DNA of 33,011 nucleotides. Origin: Rhodococcus sp. 14-2483-1-2 (lineage in GTDB: Bacteria > Actinomycetota > Actinomycetes > Mycobacteriales > Mycobacteriaceae). The DNA lies in assembly GCF_002259405.1 (NCBI RefSeq), contig NZ_NPFW01000019.1, forward strand, positions 1-33,011, given 5' to 3'. The notes beneath the pieces were generated by a model. The model was not told the DNA's origin. It worked only from the letters and a program-made list of their open reading frames with translations, and did no database searches. The position numbers and the translations under genes were made by a program. Shown here in pieces: positions 1 through 7,440 of this stretch; the first letter of the stretch is position 1; each line of letters begins with the position of its first letter.

Positions 1-1
1 A

Positions 2-64
2 CCCCCAACACCAGCACCCCGCCCCGCCCTTCAGCAGATCGACTCCGCCCTGTTTCCACGGTAA
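2..64 (+). CDS. possible 3' end of an upstream gene (partial)
   Basis: Reading frame 2 is open from the window edge to a TAA at 62-64 and encodes a short proline-rich tail ending in QQIDSALFPR. This could be the C-terminus of a protein whose body lies outside the window. High-GC DNA is often open by chance over 60 bases, and frame 1 is open here too, so this is only a possibility. Bases 65-119 hold nothing else that I can identify. Confidence 0.18.
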   Translation, partial: PPTPAPRPALQQIDSALFPR

Positions 65-119
65 TTGGACCACGAACGGTACGGGTGTGCCATTGTCTTG
101 TGACGAGTCACCATCGAAC

Positions 120-653
120 TCAGAACGACGTGGTGATGTCATCACTGTCGAAATCGCCTGCATCCGAACGCAGTTCCGCCAAGATCCGAACGAGCGCCAT
201 CAGCTTGTCACGCGCCAGTCCGGGGCGTGCGAACACCAGCGAGTTCAGGCGCTCGGTGGCCTCGACTGCCAACGTGCGTCCCTGCTCGGTGATTTCGACC
301 AGCGTGGTGCGCCGATCACTCGGATGTGGGATGCGCCGAACGTATCCCACGGACTCGAGGCGGTCGACAGCGTTGGTCACGCTCGTGGGATGCACCTGTA
401 GACGTGCACTCGCCTTCGCCATCGGCAGAGCCCCGTTCTTGGTGAAGGTCAACAAGGTCAGCAATTCGTAGCGCGAAAACGTCAGTCCCGTCGGCTTCAA
501 CGCTTCCTCGACACGGGCGAGCATGATCTGCTGCGCGCGCATTAACGACGTCACTGCGGCCATACCGTCGGCGGCGTCGGACCACCCGTGCTTGGTCCAC
601 TGGCGGTGTGCCTCTGCAATGGGGTCGAGGGGAAGCGGAGACGGTGCTGGCAT
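120..653 (-). CDS. MarR-family transcriptional regulator
   Basis: A protein of 177 residues with the MarR winged-helix layout: an N-terminal helical region (GMAAVTSLMRAQQIMLARVEEAL), then TFSRYELLTLLTF, a helix-turn-helix centred on KASARLQVHPTSVTNAVDRLE, and the beta-wing signature PSDRRTTLVEITEQG, followed by a C-terminal dimerisation helix. MarR proteins are dimeric repressors or activators that usually answer to small phenolic or oxidising ligands; the ligand here cannot be told. I chose the ATG at 653 because a GGGAGG lies nine bases upstream; the ATG at 662 directly abuts that GGGAGG, which is too close. The gene lies 35 bp downstream of the DUF2254 gene on the same strand, so the two are probably cotranscribed and the regulator may control the pair. 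Confidence 0.88.
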   Translation of the reverse strand: MPAPSPLPLDPIAEAHRQWTKHGWSDAADGMAAVTSLMRAQQIMLARVEEALKPTGLTFSRYELLTLLTFTKNGALPMAKASARLQVHPTSVTNAVDRLESVGYVRRIPHPSDRRTTLVEITEQGRTLAVEATERLNSLVFARPGLARDKLMALVRILAELRSDAGDFDSDDITTSF

Positions 654-688
654 ACCGACCATCCTCCCACGGTGGCCGGTTCCGGCGT

Positions 689-2020
689 CTACCGAATCAC
701 GACGCGAGGTACTGCGAGGGATACGCGATCCGTGATCGCTGCGCGGGCCAGCGAGATCTGCTCTCGGGCGTCGGCTGTGCGGGCGGTATCGGTGTCGCCT
801 GCGGCCAACGCGCGGTCCAGCAGGTCCAATTGGGTCAGAACGGCGTCGACGTTCTCGGAATGCTGTGCCGCACGACCGACTCGCTCGGCGAGACGTATGC
901 CGGCCTGCACCACCATGGGGCTGCCGGTGCCGTAGATCCGTACGGCGTCGAGGGCATGGTCGATCAGTGACGGAACGCCGACGCGACGGGTGATCACCCG
1001 TACGGTGCCGTCGGAGCCGCACCGAGCGCGAGAGGGCTTGGGACGCTGGACGACCGCGACGAGTCCGACCGTGAGATCGTCGATGGCGTTGCGTGCCGTA
1101 TAGGGGTCGTTGACGCCGGTCGACAGGGCGCGTACTGCCATCTCGGTCATCTGTTCGACGGCGAAGGCGATGTCGTGTCGGGGTGTTCGACTGGTGCCGA
1201 TGTCGAACGACCCTCGAACTCGTTCGATCGCGTCCGCGGAGATGTCCGTCGATCGATCGGCCAGAATGTCGGCGAGCGGTTCGCCGGCAACGACATGGTC
1301 ACCGGGTACCCGATGAATGTCGATCACGGTGTCGGTGTCGGTCGCGATGTTCAGTACGGCGCTCTCGTCGATGTCGATGATCACCCCGGACTCCTCGGCC
1401 AGAACCGTGGTGTAGACGGGCGGCTTGACGATGCCCTCCGCCGACGCCGCATCGGCGGGTTGCTCGGGCGGGTACAGCGCGTCCACGGACTCCGACAGTT
1501 CGTCTCGGACGCGGGCGGAGAGTGTCGCCACCTGGATCGACTGCGCGATGTGATGAATGAAGTAGACGAGCACCCCCACGTCGACCACCGCGAGTGCGAC
1601 GGCAACGTTGACGGCGATGTCCGGCACGAACACAGATCCGTCGGATTCGATCGAGCGAATCGACCGCAGCACCATCAGTGAGTACAGGAACGTGGCGCCG
1701 AAGATGCCGAGCACCACCTGGTTGCCGCGATCGGCCATGAAGTTGCGCACCAGGCGGGGGCCGTACGAGGAACTGGCGGTGGCGAGGACCGAGATGGTGA
1801 TGGAGAACGACGTCGCGGCCACACCGAGCATGGACCCGCCGATGGCGCCGAGGATGTCTCGGCTGCCACTGGCACCCACGTGATAGAGCAGCGAGCCCGT
1901 CAGATCCACCCGGGTATCGAGCAGATAGCGATCGAGACTCACCAGAGCCTGCGCGAGCACGAGTGCGACAACTCCGAGGACGGCAGGAATGAACCAGAAC
2001 GATTCCCGCAGCTTCGCCAT
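689..2020 (-). CDS. DUF2254 family membrane protein
   Basis: A 443-residue predicted inner-membrane protein. Four hydrophobic segments are visible near residues 9-29, 57-80, 101-119 and 134-156, and the second lies in the family-typical stretch GSMLGVAATSFSITISVLA. A soluble C-terminal region of about 280 residues follows, containing ALSTGVNDPYTARNAID and RRVGVPSLIDHALDAVRIYG, which are characteristic of DUF2254. The family has no established biochemical role. The ATG at 2020 is preferred because GAAGGAACAC lies immediately upstream; an in-frame ATG at 2032 has a less well placed purine tract. It appears to be the first gene of a two-gene unit with the MarR regulator downstream. The 2021-2137 interval before the oppositely oriented tRNA-Cys must hold its promoter. 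Confidence 0.85.
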   Translation of the reverse strand: MAKLRESFWFIPAVLGVVALVLAQALVSLDRYLLDTRVDLTGSLLYHVGASGSRDILGAIGGSMLGVAATSFSITISVLATASSSYGPRLVRNFMADRGNQVVLGIFGATFLYSLMVLRSIRSIESDGSVFVPDIAVNVAVALAVVDVGVLVYFIHHIAQSIQVATLSARVRDELSESVDALYPPEQPADAASAEGIVKPPVYTTVLAEESGVIIDIDESAVLNIATDTDTVIDIHRVPGDHVVAGEPLADILADRSTDISADAIERVRGSFDIGTSRTPRHDIAFAVEQMTEMAVRALSTGVNDPYTARNAIDDLTVGLVAVVQRPKPSRARCGSDGTVRVITRRVGVPSLIDHALDAVRIYGTGSPMVVQAGIRLAERVGRAAQHSENVDAVLTQLDLLDRALAAGDTDTARTADAREQISLARAAITDRVSLAVPRVVIR

Positions 2021-2057
2021 GTGTTCCTTCATGACGCACAGTCTTCCCCGGGGTATC

Positions 2058-2083
2058 CGAATCAACCCTCGAGGTTCGAATCA
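2058..2083. promoter_or_regulatory. candidate operator upstream of DUF2254-MarR
   Basis: Two copies of CGAATCA (2058-2064 and 2077-2083) flank a CCTCGAGG palindrome (2067-2074). The position, 38-63 bp upstream of the DUF2254 start, fits an operator for the MarR protein of the same unit. This is positional inference; short palindromes are common in GC-rich DNA. Confidence 0.22.
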
Positions 2084-2137
2084 CGATGATCGAAAGGGTG
2101 GATCTCGGACAGCGAACACGGCATCGTCATCGGCGAT

Positions 2138-2208
2138 GCGGGTGTGGCCGAGTGGCTAGGCACCGGTCTGCAAAGCCGTTCACACGGGTTCGAATCCCGT
2201 CGCTCGCT
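2138..2208 (+). tRNA. tRNA-Cys (anticodon GCA), atypical
   Basis: A 71-nt cloverleaf. The acceptor GCGGGTG pairs with CGCTCGC using two G-U wobbles, the D stem is GCC/GGC, the anticodon loop CTGCAAA gives GCA, the variable loop is four bases, and the T arm is ACGGG-TTCGAAT-CCCGT. The discriminator is T (U73), as expected for tRNA-Cys, and CCA is not encoded. The anticodon stem is weak: U31-G39 is a wobble and C27-U43 a mismatch. It stands alone and is followed within five bases by a strong hairpin. The fold is convincing, but whether it is the only functional tRNA-Cys cannot be seen from this window. Confidence 0.88.
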
Positions 2209-2212
2209 CGAA

Positions 2213-2246
2213 GATCGGGACCGGCCGACAACGGCCGGTCCCGATC
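2213..2246 (+). terminator. hairpin terminator after tRNA-Cys
   Basis: A perfect 15-bp stem (2213-2227 with 2232-2246) closed by a four-base ACAA loop, directly after the tRNA. There is no U-tract, which is common for actinobacterial terminators. Being symmetric, it can also serve the convergent methyltransferase gene that ends at 2256. Confidence 0.8.
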
Positions 2247-2255
2247 GATGTCGTG

Positions 2256-2843
2256 TCAGGCCAGTAGCGCGGGCTTTCGAGCCACGGTCACAGCCCAGTC
2301 CGCGTCGCCGCGCCAGGGCCGGAGATCCCACGTCGCGAATCGGTGCTCGAGGACGAAGCCGACCGCCGCCAGATCCTCGTCGAGCATGTCGACCGTGTAC
2401 TCCCGATCGGTGGCGAATCCGGTGACGAACACCCCGCCGTCGGTCAGGTGGGACCAGATACGTTGTAGCGCTGCGCGTTCGGTACCGGGCTTCATGAAGA
2501 CCAGTACGTTGCCCGCTGCCACGGCCGCGTCGAACGTCCGTCCCAGATCCAGTGTCGTCAGATCGGCGACATGGACGTCGAGTTCGGGGTGCGCTCGCGC
2601 GGCCTCGGCCAGAACCGGATCGAGATCCACTGCGGTCACACGGTGTCCGCGTCGTGCCAATTCCACACCGAGTCGGCCGGTCCCGCATCCGGCATCGAGA
2701 ATGCTCGACGCGGGGGAGACCACCGCATCGACCATGCGGGCTTCACCGTGCAGATCCACGCCGCTTTCGGCCAGGCGGTCGAATCGCTCGATGTACCGCG
2801 CGGAATCGTCTGCGGAGTTCTCTGCTTGCCAGCGTGTGGTCAC
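2256..2843 (-). CDS. class I SAM-dependent methyltransferase
   Basis: A 195-residue single-domain Rossmann methyltransferase. Motif I, LDAGCGTGRLGVELA, sits at about residues 49-63; the acidic residue after beta-2 is in TAVDLDP (D73); motif II/III-like VHVADLTTLDL and the post-motif stretch GGVFVTGFATDREY follow. The substrate cannot be inferred; the size and sequence resemble small-molecule methyltransferases (Methyltransf_11/25 type). Translation begins at a GTG. The upstream gene's TGA lies 14 bp before it, but no clear Shine-Dalgarno is present; instead TACCCT (complement of 2850-2855) lies six bases upstream, so the gene may also be read from a leaderless transcript. It is otherwise likely cotranscribed with the coiled-coil protein gene before it. 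Confidence 0.87.
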   Translation of the reverse strand: MTTRWQAENSADDSARYIERFDRLAESGVDLHGEARMVDAVVSPASSILDAGCGTGRLGVELARRGHRVTAVDLDPVLAEAARAHPELDVHVADLTTLDLGRTFDAAVAAGNVLVFMKPGTERAALQRIWSHLTDGGVFVTGFATDREYTVDMLDEDLAAVGFVLEHRFATWDLRPWRGDADWAVTVARKPALLA

Positions 2844-2857
2844 CCCGCCAGGGTAGG

Positions 2858-3742
2858 TCAGCTCAGTTCCTCGAGGGCAGACCGGGCTTCGGCCACGCGG
2901 ATGCGGGCCGCCTCGAGTGCCTCCGCCGTAAACTCCGCCTGCACGACACCGGCCTCGTGTGCTTCTCGTGCGGCCTGCGCTCTGGCTCTGGCGGCCTCCA
3001 GCTCGGCCTCGATCTGCTCTACTTCCGTTGCAGCGCTTCGTACTTCGGATGCCGTCCGTTCGGTGTCGGACTGCGCTTCCGCGGATTCGACGGCCGCGGC
3101 GTCGAGGTCTGATTCGGCCGACTCGAGTTCAGCGAGCAGTCGGTTCCGTTCGGCTTCGTCGGTGTTCGGCCGGTCGTCCTCGACCTCCGGAGATGCCGGG
3201 TCCGACTCGGCGTCGTCGTCATCGTCGGGAGGGTCGGGAACGATCGAGAGCAGTGCAGGTCCGAATCCGCTGTACGTTTCGGCCACCACGGTTCTGCCCG
3301 CGCGGACACGGTCGCGTATTTCGGCATCGGCCATCGCCGCGTTCAGGGTGTTGGAGATCTCGCGGGCTGCGTTGTCGCCGACGGTCGCCCCAAGGTCGCG
3401 TCCGAGCGAGACTGCTCGGTCGGTGAGGGCGCGTATCGAAGTGCTTCGGGCAGTGGACAATTCACGTAGTCGGTGGCCGTCGCCGCGCTGCTGTGCTCGT
3501 TCGAGTTGCTCACCCAGATCGAACAGTTCCGCCAGGGCCGATTCGTCTCGCCGAGCGAGTGTGTTCACCAACCACGCCACGAGAGTGGGCTTGCGAAGGG
3601 CGCCGATGCGGGTGGCACCGGCTTTGTCGCCGGCCTTCTTGAACCGGGTGACGTATGCGGCGCGATGCGAGACGAAATCAGCGGGAGGGAGTGAATACAG
3701 GTCGTCGACGACGGTCTCGACTCGGGGGAGATTCTCGGACAT
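2858..3742 (-). CDS. actinobacterial coiled-coil protein of unknown function
   Basis: A 294-residue soluble protein with no signal peptide or membrane segment. The N-terminal half, with DDLYSLPPADFVSHR, KKAGDKAGATRIGALRKPT and LVAWLVNTLARR, matches a widespread actinobacterial family of uncharacterised proteins. An acidic linker rich in D, E, P and S (about residues 175-200) leads to a long Ala/Glu-rich heptad region (about 200-294) that should form a coiled coil. The ATG at 3742 is preceded by GGTGGA at suitable spacing, so an in-frame start further upstream is unlikely. A methyltransferase gene follows after 14 bp. No function is assigned to the family, and none can be inferred beyond a probable oligomeric or scaffolding nature. 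Confidence 0.8.
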   Translation of the reverse strand: MSENLPRVETVVDDLYSLPPADFVSHRAAYVTRFKKAGDKAGATRIGALRKPTLVAWLVNTLARRDESALAELFDLGEQLERAQQRGDGHRLRELSTARSTSIRALTDRAVSLGRDLGATVGDNAAREISNTLNAAMADAEIRDRVRAGRTVVAETYSGFGPALLSIVPDPPDDDDDAESDPASPEVEDDRPNTDEAERNRLLAELESAESDLDAAAVESAEAQSDTERTASEVRSAATEVEQIEAELEAARARAQAAREAHEAGVVQAEFTAEALEAARIRVAEARSALEELS

Positions 3743-3802
3743 CGAAGTCCACCGTCTCGTTCGAGCAGCCACCGTCCGACGGTGACGTGCGTGAAAGATG
3801 TG

Positions 3803-3875
3803 TGCCCCCGGCAGGATTCGAACCTGCGGCCTTTCGCTCCGGAGGCGAACGCTCTATCCCCTGAGCTACGGGGGC
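3803..3875 (-). tRNA. tRNA-Arg (anticodon CCG)
   Basis: A 73-nt cloverleaf with fully paired stems: acceptor GCCCCCG/CGGGGGC, D stem GCTC/GAGC, anticodon stem TTCGC/GCGAA around loop CTCCGGA (anticodon CCG), and T arm GCAGG-TTCGAAT-CCTGC. The discriminator base is A and CCA is not encoded. It would read CGG, a frequent arginine codon in high-GC genomes. A six-base-pair hairpin (3877-3893) lies directly against its 5' end and may be part of the precursor. No integrase or attachment-site duplication is visible nearby. Confidence 0.96.
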
Positions 3876-3920
3876 GCACCGGACGAACCGGTGTGCCTGT
3901 TGGGCTGTACGAAAGACTAG

Positions 3921-3968
3921 CGCATCCGCTGCCCGAGTCGAAATCACCCCTCGGGCAGCGGCTGCGCA
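3921..3968 (-). terminator. hairpin terminator overlapping the 3' end of the DUF305 gene
   Basis: Bases 3921-3938 pair with 3951-3968 in a 17-bp stem with a single 1x1 mismatch and a 12-base loop that contains the DUF305 stop codon. The right arm is therefore coding sequence for the last residues of the protein. No U-tract follows on the minus strand. It should end the DUF3105-DUF305 transcript before tRNA-Arg. Confidence 0.75.
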
Positions 3969-4666
3969 CCCTTCTCGGCGAGCATCTGCTTCATCAGCGT
4001 CGACTCGCTGGTCTGGGTGGCAACCATGGACTTCGCCAGATTGATCACCGCCGGTGACTGCGCGTGAATCTGCGCGTACTCCATCATCGCCAGGCCGCCC
4101 TCGTGGTGGCGCAGCATGAGCTGTAGGAACATCACGTCGACGTCCGAGCCGGTGGCCTGGCGAAGAGCGGCGAGTTCAGCGGAACTGGCCATGCCCGGCA
4201 TGGCCCTCGTCGGATCCGAGGATCCGGGATCCATGGACATCCCGCCCATCGAGTGACCGTGAGAGTCGTCCTCGGTCATCCAGGTCATGTAGCCGTCGGT
4301 CGCGATCGGCGCTCGGTCCCACAGGGCCAACCAGCCCTGCATCTGTCCCACCTGGTTCTGCTGCGAGGTGAGCATGTCGAACGCCAAATTCTTGACGGCC
4401 TGATCGGAGGCGTTGGTCAACGCCACCGCGGCCATCTCGATGGCTTGGTTGTGGTGCACGGTCATGTCCTGAGAGAAACCGACATCGACCGAGTCCGCGG
4501 CGGGTGCACTGTCGTCGCCGCCCAACGGACTCTGCACCAGAAAGCCCAGGGCGAAGCCGATCGCCAGAACGGCGATCAGCGCCAGCGCCACCAGCGCTGT
4601 GCGCTGACTCGGCTTGGCCGCGGACGTGGTGACTCCCGCGTTCTCGGTCGGTGTCGGTTCGGTCAT
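3944..4666 (-). CDS. DUF305 family membrane-anchored protein
   Basis: A 240-residue protein with a short cytoplasmic N-terminus, one hydrophobic anchor at about residues 23-45, and an extracytoplasmic DUF305 ferritin-like helical region. Each repeat has a paired histidine: DMTVHHNQAIEMA (H71-H72) and LMLRHHEGGLAMMEYA (H187-H188). Between them is a His/Met-rich loop, HGHSMGGMSMD, suggestive of metal contact. DUF305 proteins are often linked with copper or other metal handling, but this is unproven; here the His-His pairs and Met-rich loop are seen and metal binding is inferred. The start ATG overlaps the stop of the DUF3105 gene (TGATG), so the two are translationally coupled and probably act together at the cell surface. 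Confidence 0.92.
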   Translation of the reverse strand: MTEPTPTENAGVTTSAAKPSQRTALVALALIAVLAIGFALGFLVQSPLGGDDSAPAADSVDVGFSQDMTVHHNQAIEMAAVALTNASDQAVKNLAFDMLTSQQNQVGQMQGWLALWDRAPIATDGYMTWMTEDDSHGHSMGGMSMDPGSSDPTRAMPGMASSAELAALRQATGSDVDVMFLQLMLRHHEGGLAMMEYAQIHAQSPAVINLAKSMVATQTSESTLMKQMLAEKGAQPLPEG

Positions 4667-5556
4667 CAGTTGGTGGGCATCTGGAGATCGCTGGGCAGCT
4701 GCGCCCCGCCGGCTCCGCCGGTCTCGCTGGCGTCGGGAGTGATTCCGGCACCGTCCATCGGCACCGCATCGGCACCGGGCGCGGATGCATCGAACAGCGG
4801 CGGGTTGTCCGGGTCGAAGCCGTCGCTACCGTCGCCGGTGCTGGACGGGACCGATGCGCAGCTGGCACCGACCTCCGGGTAGGCGAAGCGGTTCAGTCGC
4901 AGTGCAGAGACGAACTGGCCGATGCGTTCGTCGTCCACGCTGTCCAACTTGAGCTGGTGGCCCCAGGACTGCAGCGAGACCGGGGAATCGAGGCCGGGGT
5001 ACGGCGACATCATCATCTGCGTTTCACCGTCGACACGATCGGCCAGCGACTGGACCTGGTCCGCGTTCAGATCGTCGGGGTTGTAGGTGACCCAGACGGC
5101 GCCGTGCTCGAGGGAGTGCACCGCATTCTCGGTACGGATGGCCTCGGGATAGACGATTCCCGTGCAGGTGGCCCACACGGCATCGTGCGGTCCACCGAAC
5201 GGCGGAGACTGGTCGTAGGCGACCCGCTGCGTGCGCCCGACGTGCAGAGCCGCGGGGTACTCCTGCACGGTCACGCCCTCGATGCCGGTCGACGGATCCT
5301 GGTTGGCCTCGCTGGGCGCGAACTTCTGCGCCTCGGCTCGGTCCTGGTATTTCGGATACAGATTGATCCCGAGGCCCGCAACGAGACCGACAACCACAAC
5401 GACACCGGCAACCGTCAGCCAGGGAATCTGCCTGCCCGTGGCGGTGGGTACGCCGCCCTTCTTCTTACGAGCTGACTTCTTGTTGGCTGCATTGATGGCT
5501 TTGTCTGCCTTCGCAGCCGACTTGTTCTGACTGCCTTTGTCGGGACCCGTTGGCAT
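4666..5556 (-). CDS. DUF3105 family membrane protein
   Basis: A 296-residue protein. A very basic, Lys/Ala-rich cytoplasmic tail (residues 1-43) precedes one membrane helix (about 46-67), then the extracytoplasmic DUF3105 domain. Conserved family landmarks are QSPPFGGPHD (H124) and ENAVHSLEHGAVWVTY (H147, H151); these histidines may bind a metal. The C-terminal 60 residues are Gly/Pro/Asp-rich and likely disordered. The start is supported by GAGAGAG upstream of the ATG. The gene is first in a two-gene unit with DUF305, a pairing I recall from other actinobacteria, and is divergent from argS across 231 bp (5557-5787). The function is unknown. Confidence 0.9.
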   Translation of the reverse strand: MPTGPDKGSQNKSAAKADKAINAANKKSARKKKGGVPTATGRQIPWLTVAGVVVVVGLVAGLGINLYPKYQDRAEAQKFAPSEANQDPSTGIEGVTVQEYPAALHVGRTQRVAYDQSPPFGGPHDAVWATCTGIVYPEAIRTENAVHSLEHGAVWVTYNPDDLNADQVQSLADRVDGETQMMMSPYPGLDSPVSLQSWGHQLKLDSVDDERIGQFVSALRLNRFAYPEVGASCASVPSSTGDGSDGFDPDNPPLFDASAPGADAVPMDGAGITPDASETGGAGGAQLPSDLQMPTN

Positions 5557-5773
5557 CGCTGTAGTTGCTCTCTCAGTCGAGGAAAGGTGGTGGTCGGTCG
5601 CGCTGGTGATGCGTATCTGCTGGTGACGGCATCATTGGATGAGCGTCGACACAGAGCGCCCTCACTGTACGTTCTCTGCCTGAGAGCGTGTTCAGAGCCC
5701 GCGCGGACCGCGTCGGCCGAGGCTGCTCGCGGGCAGACGGGCAGTGGATGCGAGGACGCCGCGCACCAGCCAA

Positions 5774-5787
5774 TAGGATAGCTACCT
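5774..5787 (+). promoter_or_regulatory. candidate -10 element for the argS operon
   Basis: TAGGAT at 5774-5779 lies eight bases before the argS GTG and fits the actinobacterial TANNNT consensus; no good -35 is visible. Transcription would begin at or next to the start codon, making the mRNA nearly leaderless. Alternatively its AGGA serves as a weak Shine-Dalgarno. The rest of the 231-bp divergent gap (5557-5773) shows no gene or clear structure. Confidence 0.35.
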
Positions 5788-7440
5788 GTGACTCCCGCCG
5801 ATCTTGCCGAACTGCTCCACGCGACCGCCGCGAAGGTGCTTGCCGACCGCGGCCTGGATACATCCGTACTCCCTGCGAAGCTGACCGTCGAGCGTCCCCG
5901 CAATCCCGAGCACGGCGACTACGCGACCAACGTGGCACTCCAGGTCGCGAAGAAGGCCGGAGCCAATCCCCGCGACTTCGCCGGCTGGCTCGCCGAGGCT
6001 CTCGCGGCCGACGCCGCCATCGCCGACGCCGATGTCGCAGGCCCCGGATTCCTGAACATCAGGCTGGCCGCCGCAGCGCAAGGCGAGATCGTTGCCCGTG
6101 TGCTCGCAGCAGGCGCGGCCTTCGGCAACGGTTCGTCGATGGCAGGCAAGAAGGTCAATCTCGAGTTCGTCTCGGCCAACCCGACCGGCCCGGTGCACCT
6201 CGGCGGTACCCGGTGGGCAGCCGTCGGCGATGCGCTCGGTCGGATCCTGACCGCCCACGGTGCCGAGGTCACTCGCGAGTACTACTTCAACGATCACGGC
6301 GCACAGATCGCCCGCTTCAGTCGGTCCCTGATCGCCGCGGCCAAGGGCGAACCCGCTCCGGAGAACGGCTACGCAGGCGAGTACATCGCCGAGATCGCGG
6401 AGCAGGTGCTGGCGAAGGAGCCCGAAGCGCTCGCGCTGGCCCCCGAGGCACAGGAAGAGACGTTCCGATCGATCGGCACCCAGCTGATGTTCGACCGGAT
6501 CAAGGCCAATCTGCACGAGTTCGGCGTCGACTTCGACGTCTACTTCCACGAGAACTCGCTCTTCGAGTCCGGATCCGTGGAGAAGTCGGTCGAGTACCTC
6601 AAGAGCTCGGGGAGCCTTTACGAGGAGGACGGTGCCTGGTGGCTGCGGTCCACCGAGTACGGCGACGACAAGGATCGTGTCGTCATCAAGAGCGACGGCA
6701 ACGCCGCCTACATCGCCGGCGACATCGCCTACTTCCAGAACAAGCGGCAGCGCGGCTTCGATCTGTGCATCTACATGCTCGGAGCAGACCACCACGGCTA
6801 CATCGGACGGCTCAAGGCGGCCGCAGCTGCATTCGGAGACGACCCCGCGACCGTCGAGGTGCTGATCGGCCAGATGGTCAACCTGGTGCGCGACGGCGTG
6901 GCCGTGAAGATGAGCAAGCGCGCCGGAACCGTCATCACGCTCGACGACCTGGTCGACGCCATCGGCATCGACGCTTCTCGCTATGTCATGGTTCGGTCGT
7001 CCGTCGACTCCAGCATCGACATCGACCTCGCCCTGTGGGCGAGCGCCAGCAACGAGAACCCGGTGTACTACGTCCAGTACGCCCACGCCCGCCTGGCCTC
7101 GCTCGCGCGCAATGCCGCCGAACTGGGAATCAGCGCGGAGCAGCCGGATCTGAGCCTGCTCACCCACGAGCAGGAAGGCGAGCTGATCAGGACGATCGGC
7201 GAGTACCCACGAGTGGTGGCCAGTGCCGCCGAACTACGCGAACCACACCGGATCGCCCGCTATCTCGAAGAGCTGGCGGGGGCCTACCACCGTTTCTACG
7301 GTGCGTGTCGAGTACTTCCACAAGGAGACGAGGAGCCCGGACCTGTGAACACCGCACGACTGGCGTTGGGGAACGCGACCCGGCAGGTCCTGGCCAACGG
7401 CCTCGAACTGCTCGGGGTCAGCGCACCGGAGCGCATGTGA
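5788..7440 (+). CDS. argS: arginyl-tRNA synthetase
   Basis: The 550-residue class I synthetase charges tRNA-Arg with arginine in the cytoplasm. The N-terminal Add-1 domain (about 1-95) is followed by the Rossmann catalytic core with the HIGH-type signature [12 protein letters not shown] (about 129-140), the class motif GADHHGYI, and the KMSKR loop at about 374-378. The C-terminal helical anticodon-binding DALR domain ends the protein ([14 protein letters not shown] onward). Length is typical. The GTG start at 5788 aligns with the family N-terminus (TPADLAELL). The TGA stop overlaps the lysA GTG, making argS the head of an operon with lysine and threonine biosynthesis genes, the usual mycobacterial and corynebacterial arrangement. 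Confidence 0.97.
   Translation: MTPADLAELLHATAAKVLADRGLDTSVLPAKLTVERPRNPEHGDYATNVALQVAKKAGANPRDFAGWLAEALAADAAIADADVAGPGFLNIRLAAAAQGEIVARVLAAGAAFGNGSSMAGKKVNLEFVSANPTGPVHLGGTRWAAVGDALGRILTAHGAEVTREYYFNDHGAQIARFSRSLIAAAKGEPAPENGYAGEYIAEIAEQVLAKEPEALALAPEAQEETFRSIGTQLMFDRIKANLHEFGVDFDVYFHENSLFESGSVEKSVEYLKSSGSLYEEDGAWWLRSTEYGDDKDRVVIKSDGNAAYIAGDIAYFQNKRQRGFDLCIYMLGADHHGYIGRLKAAAAAFGDDPATVEVLIGQMVNLVRDGVAVKMSKRAGTVITLDDLVDAIGIDASRYVMVRSSVDSSIDIDLALWASASNENPVYYVQYAHARLASLARNAAELGISAEQPDLSLLTHEQEGELIRTIGEYPRVVASAAELREPHRIARYLEELAGAYHRFYGACRVLPQGDEEPGPVNTARLALGNATRQVLANGLELLGVSAPERM

Noticed and set aside
3803..3920. tRNA-Arg considered as an integration site
   Set aside because: No integrase, phage gene or duplicated tRNA 3' end was found in the window.
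5688..7436. Upstream extension of the lysA frame through argS (over 1,000 codons in all)
   Set aside because: The extension is Arg-rich out-of-frame argS sequence; LysA conservation and the GTGA overlap place the start at 7437.
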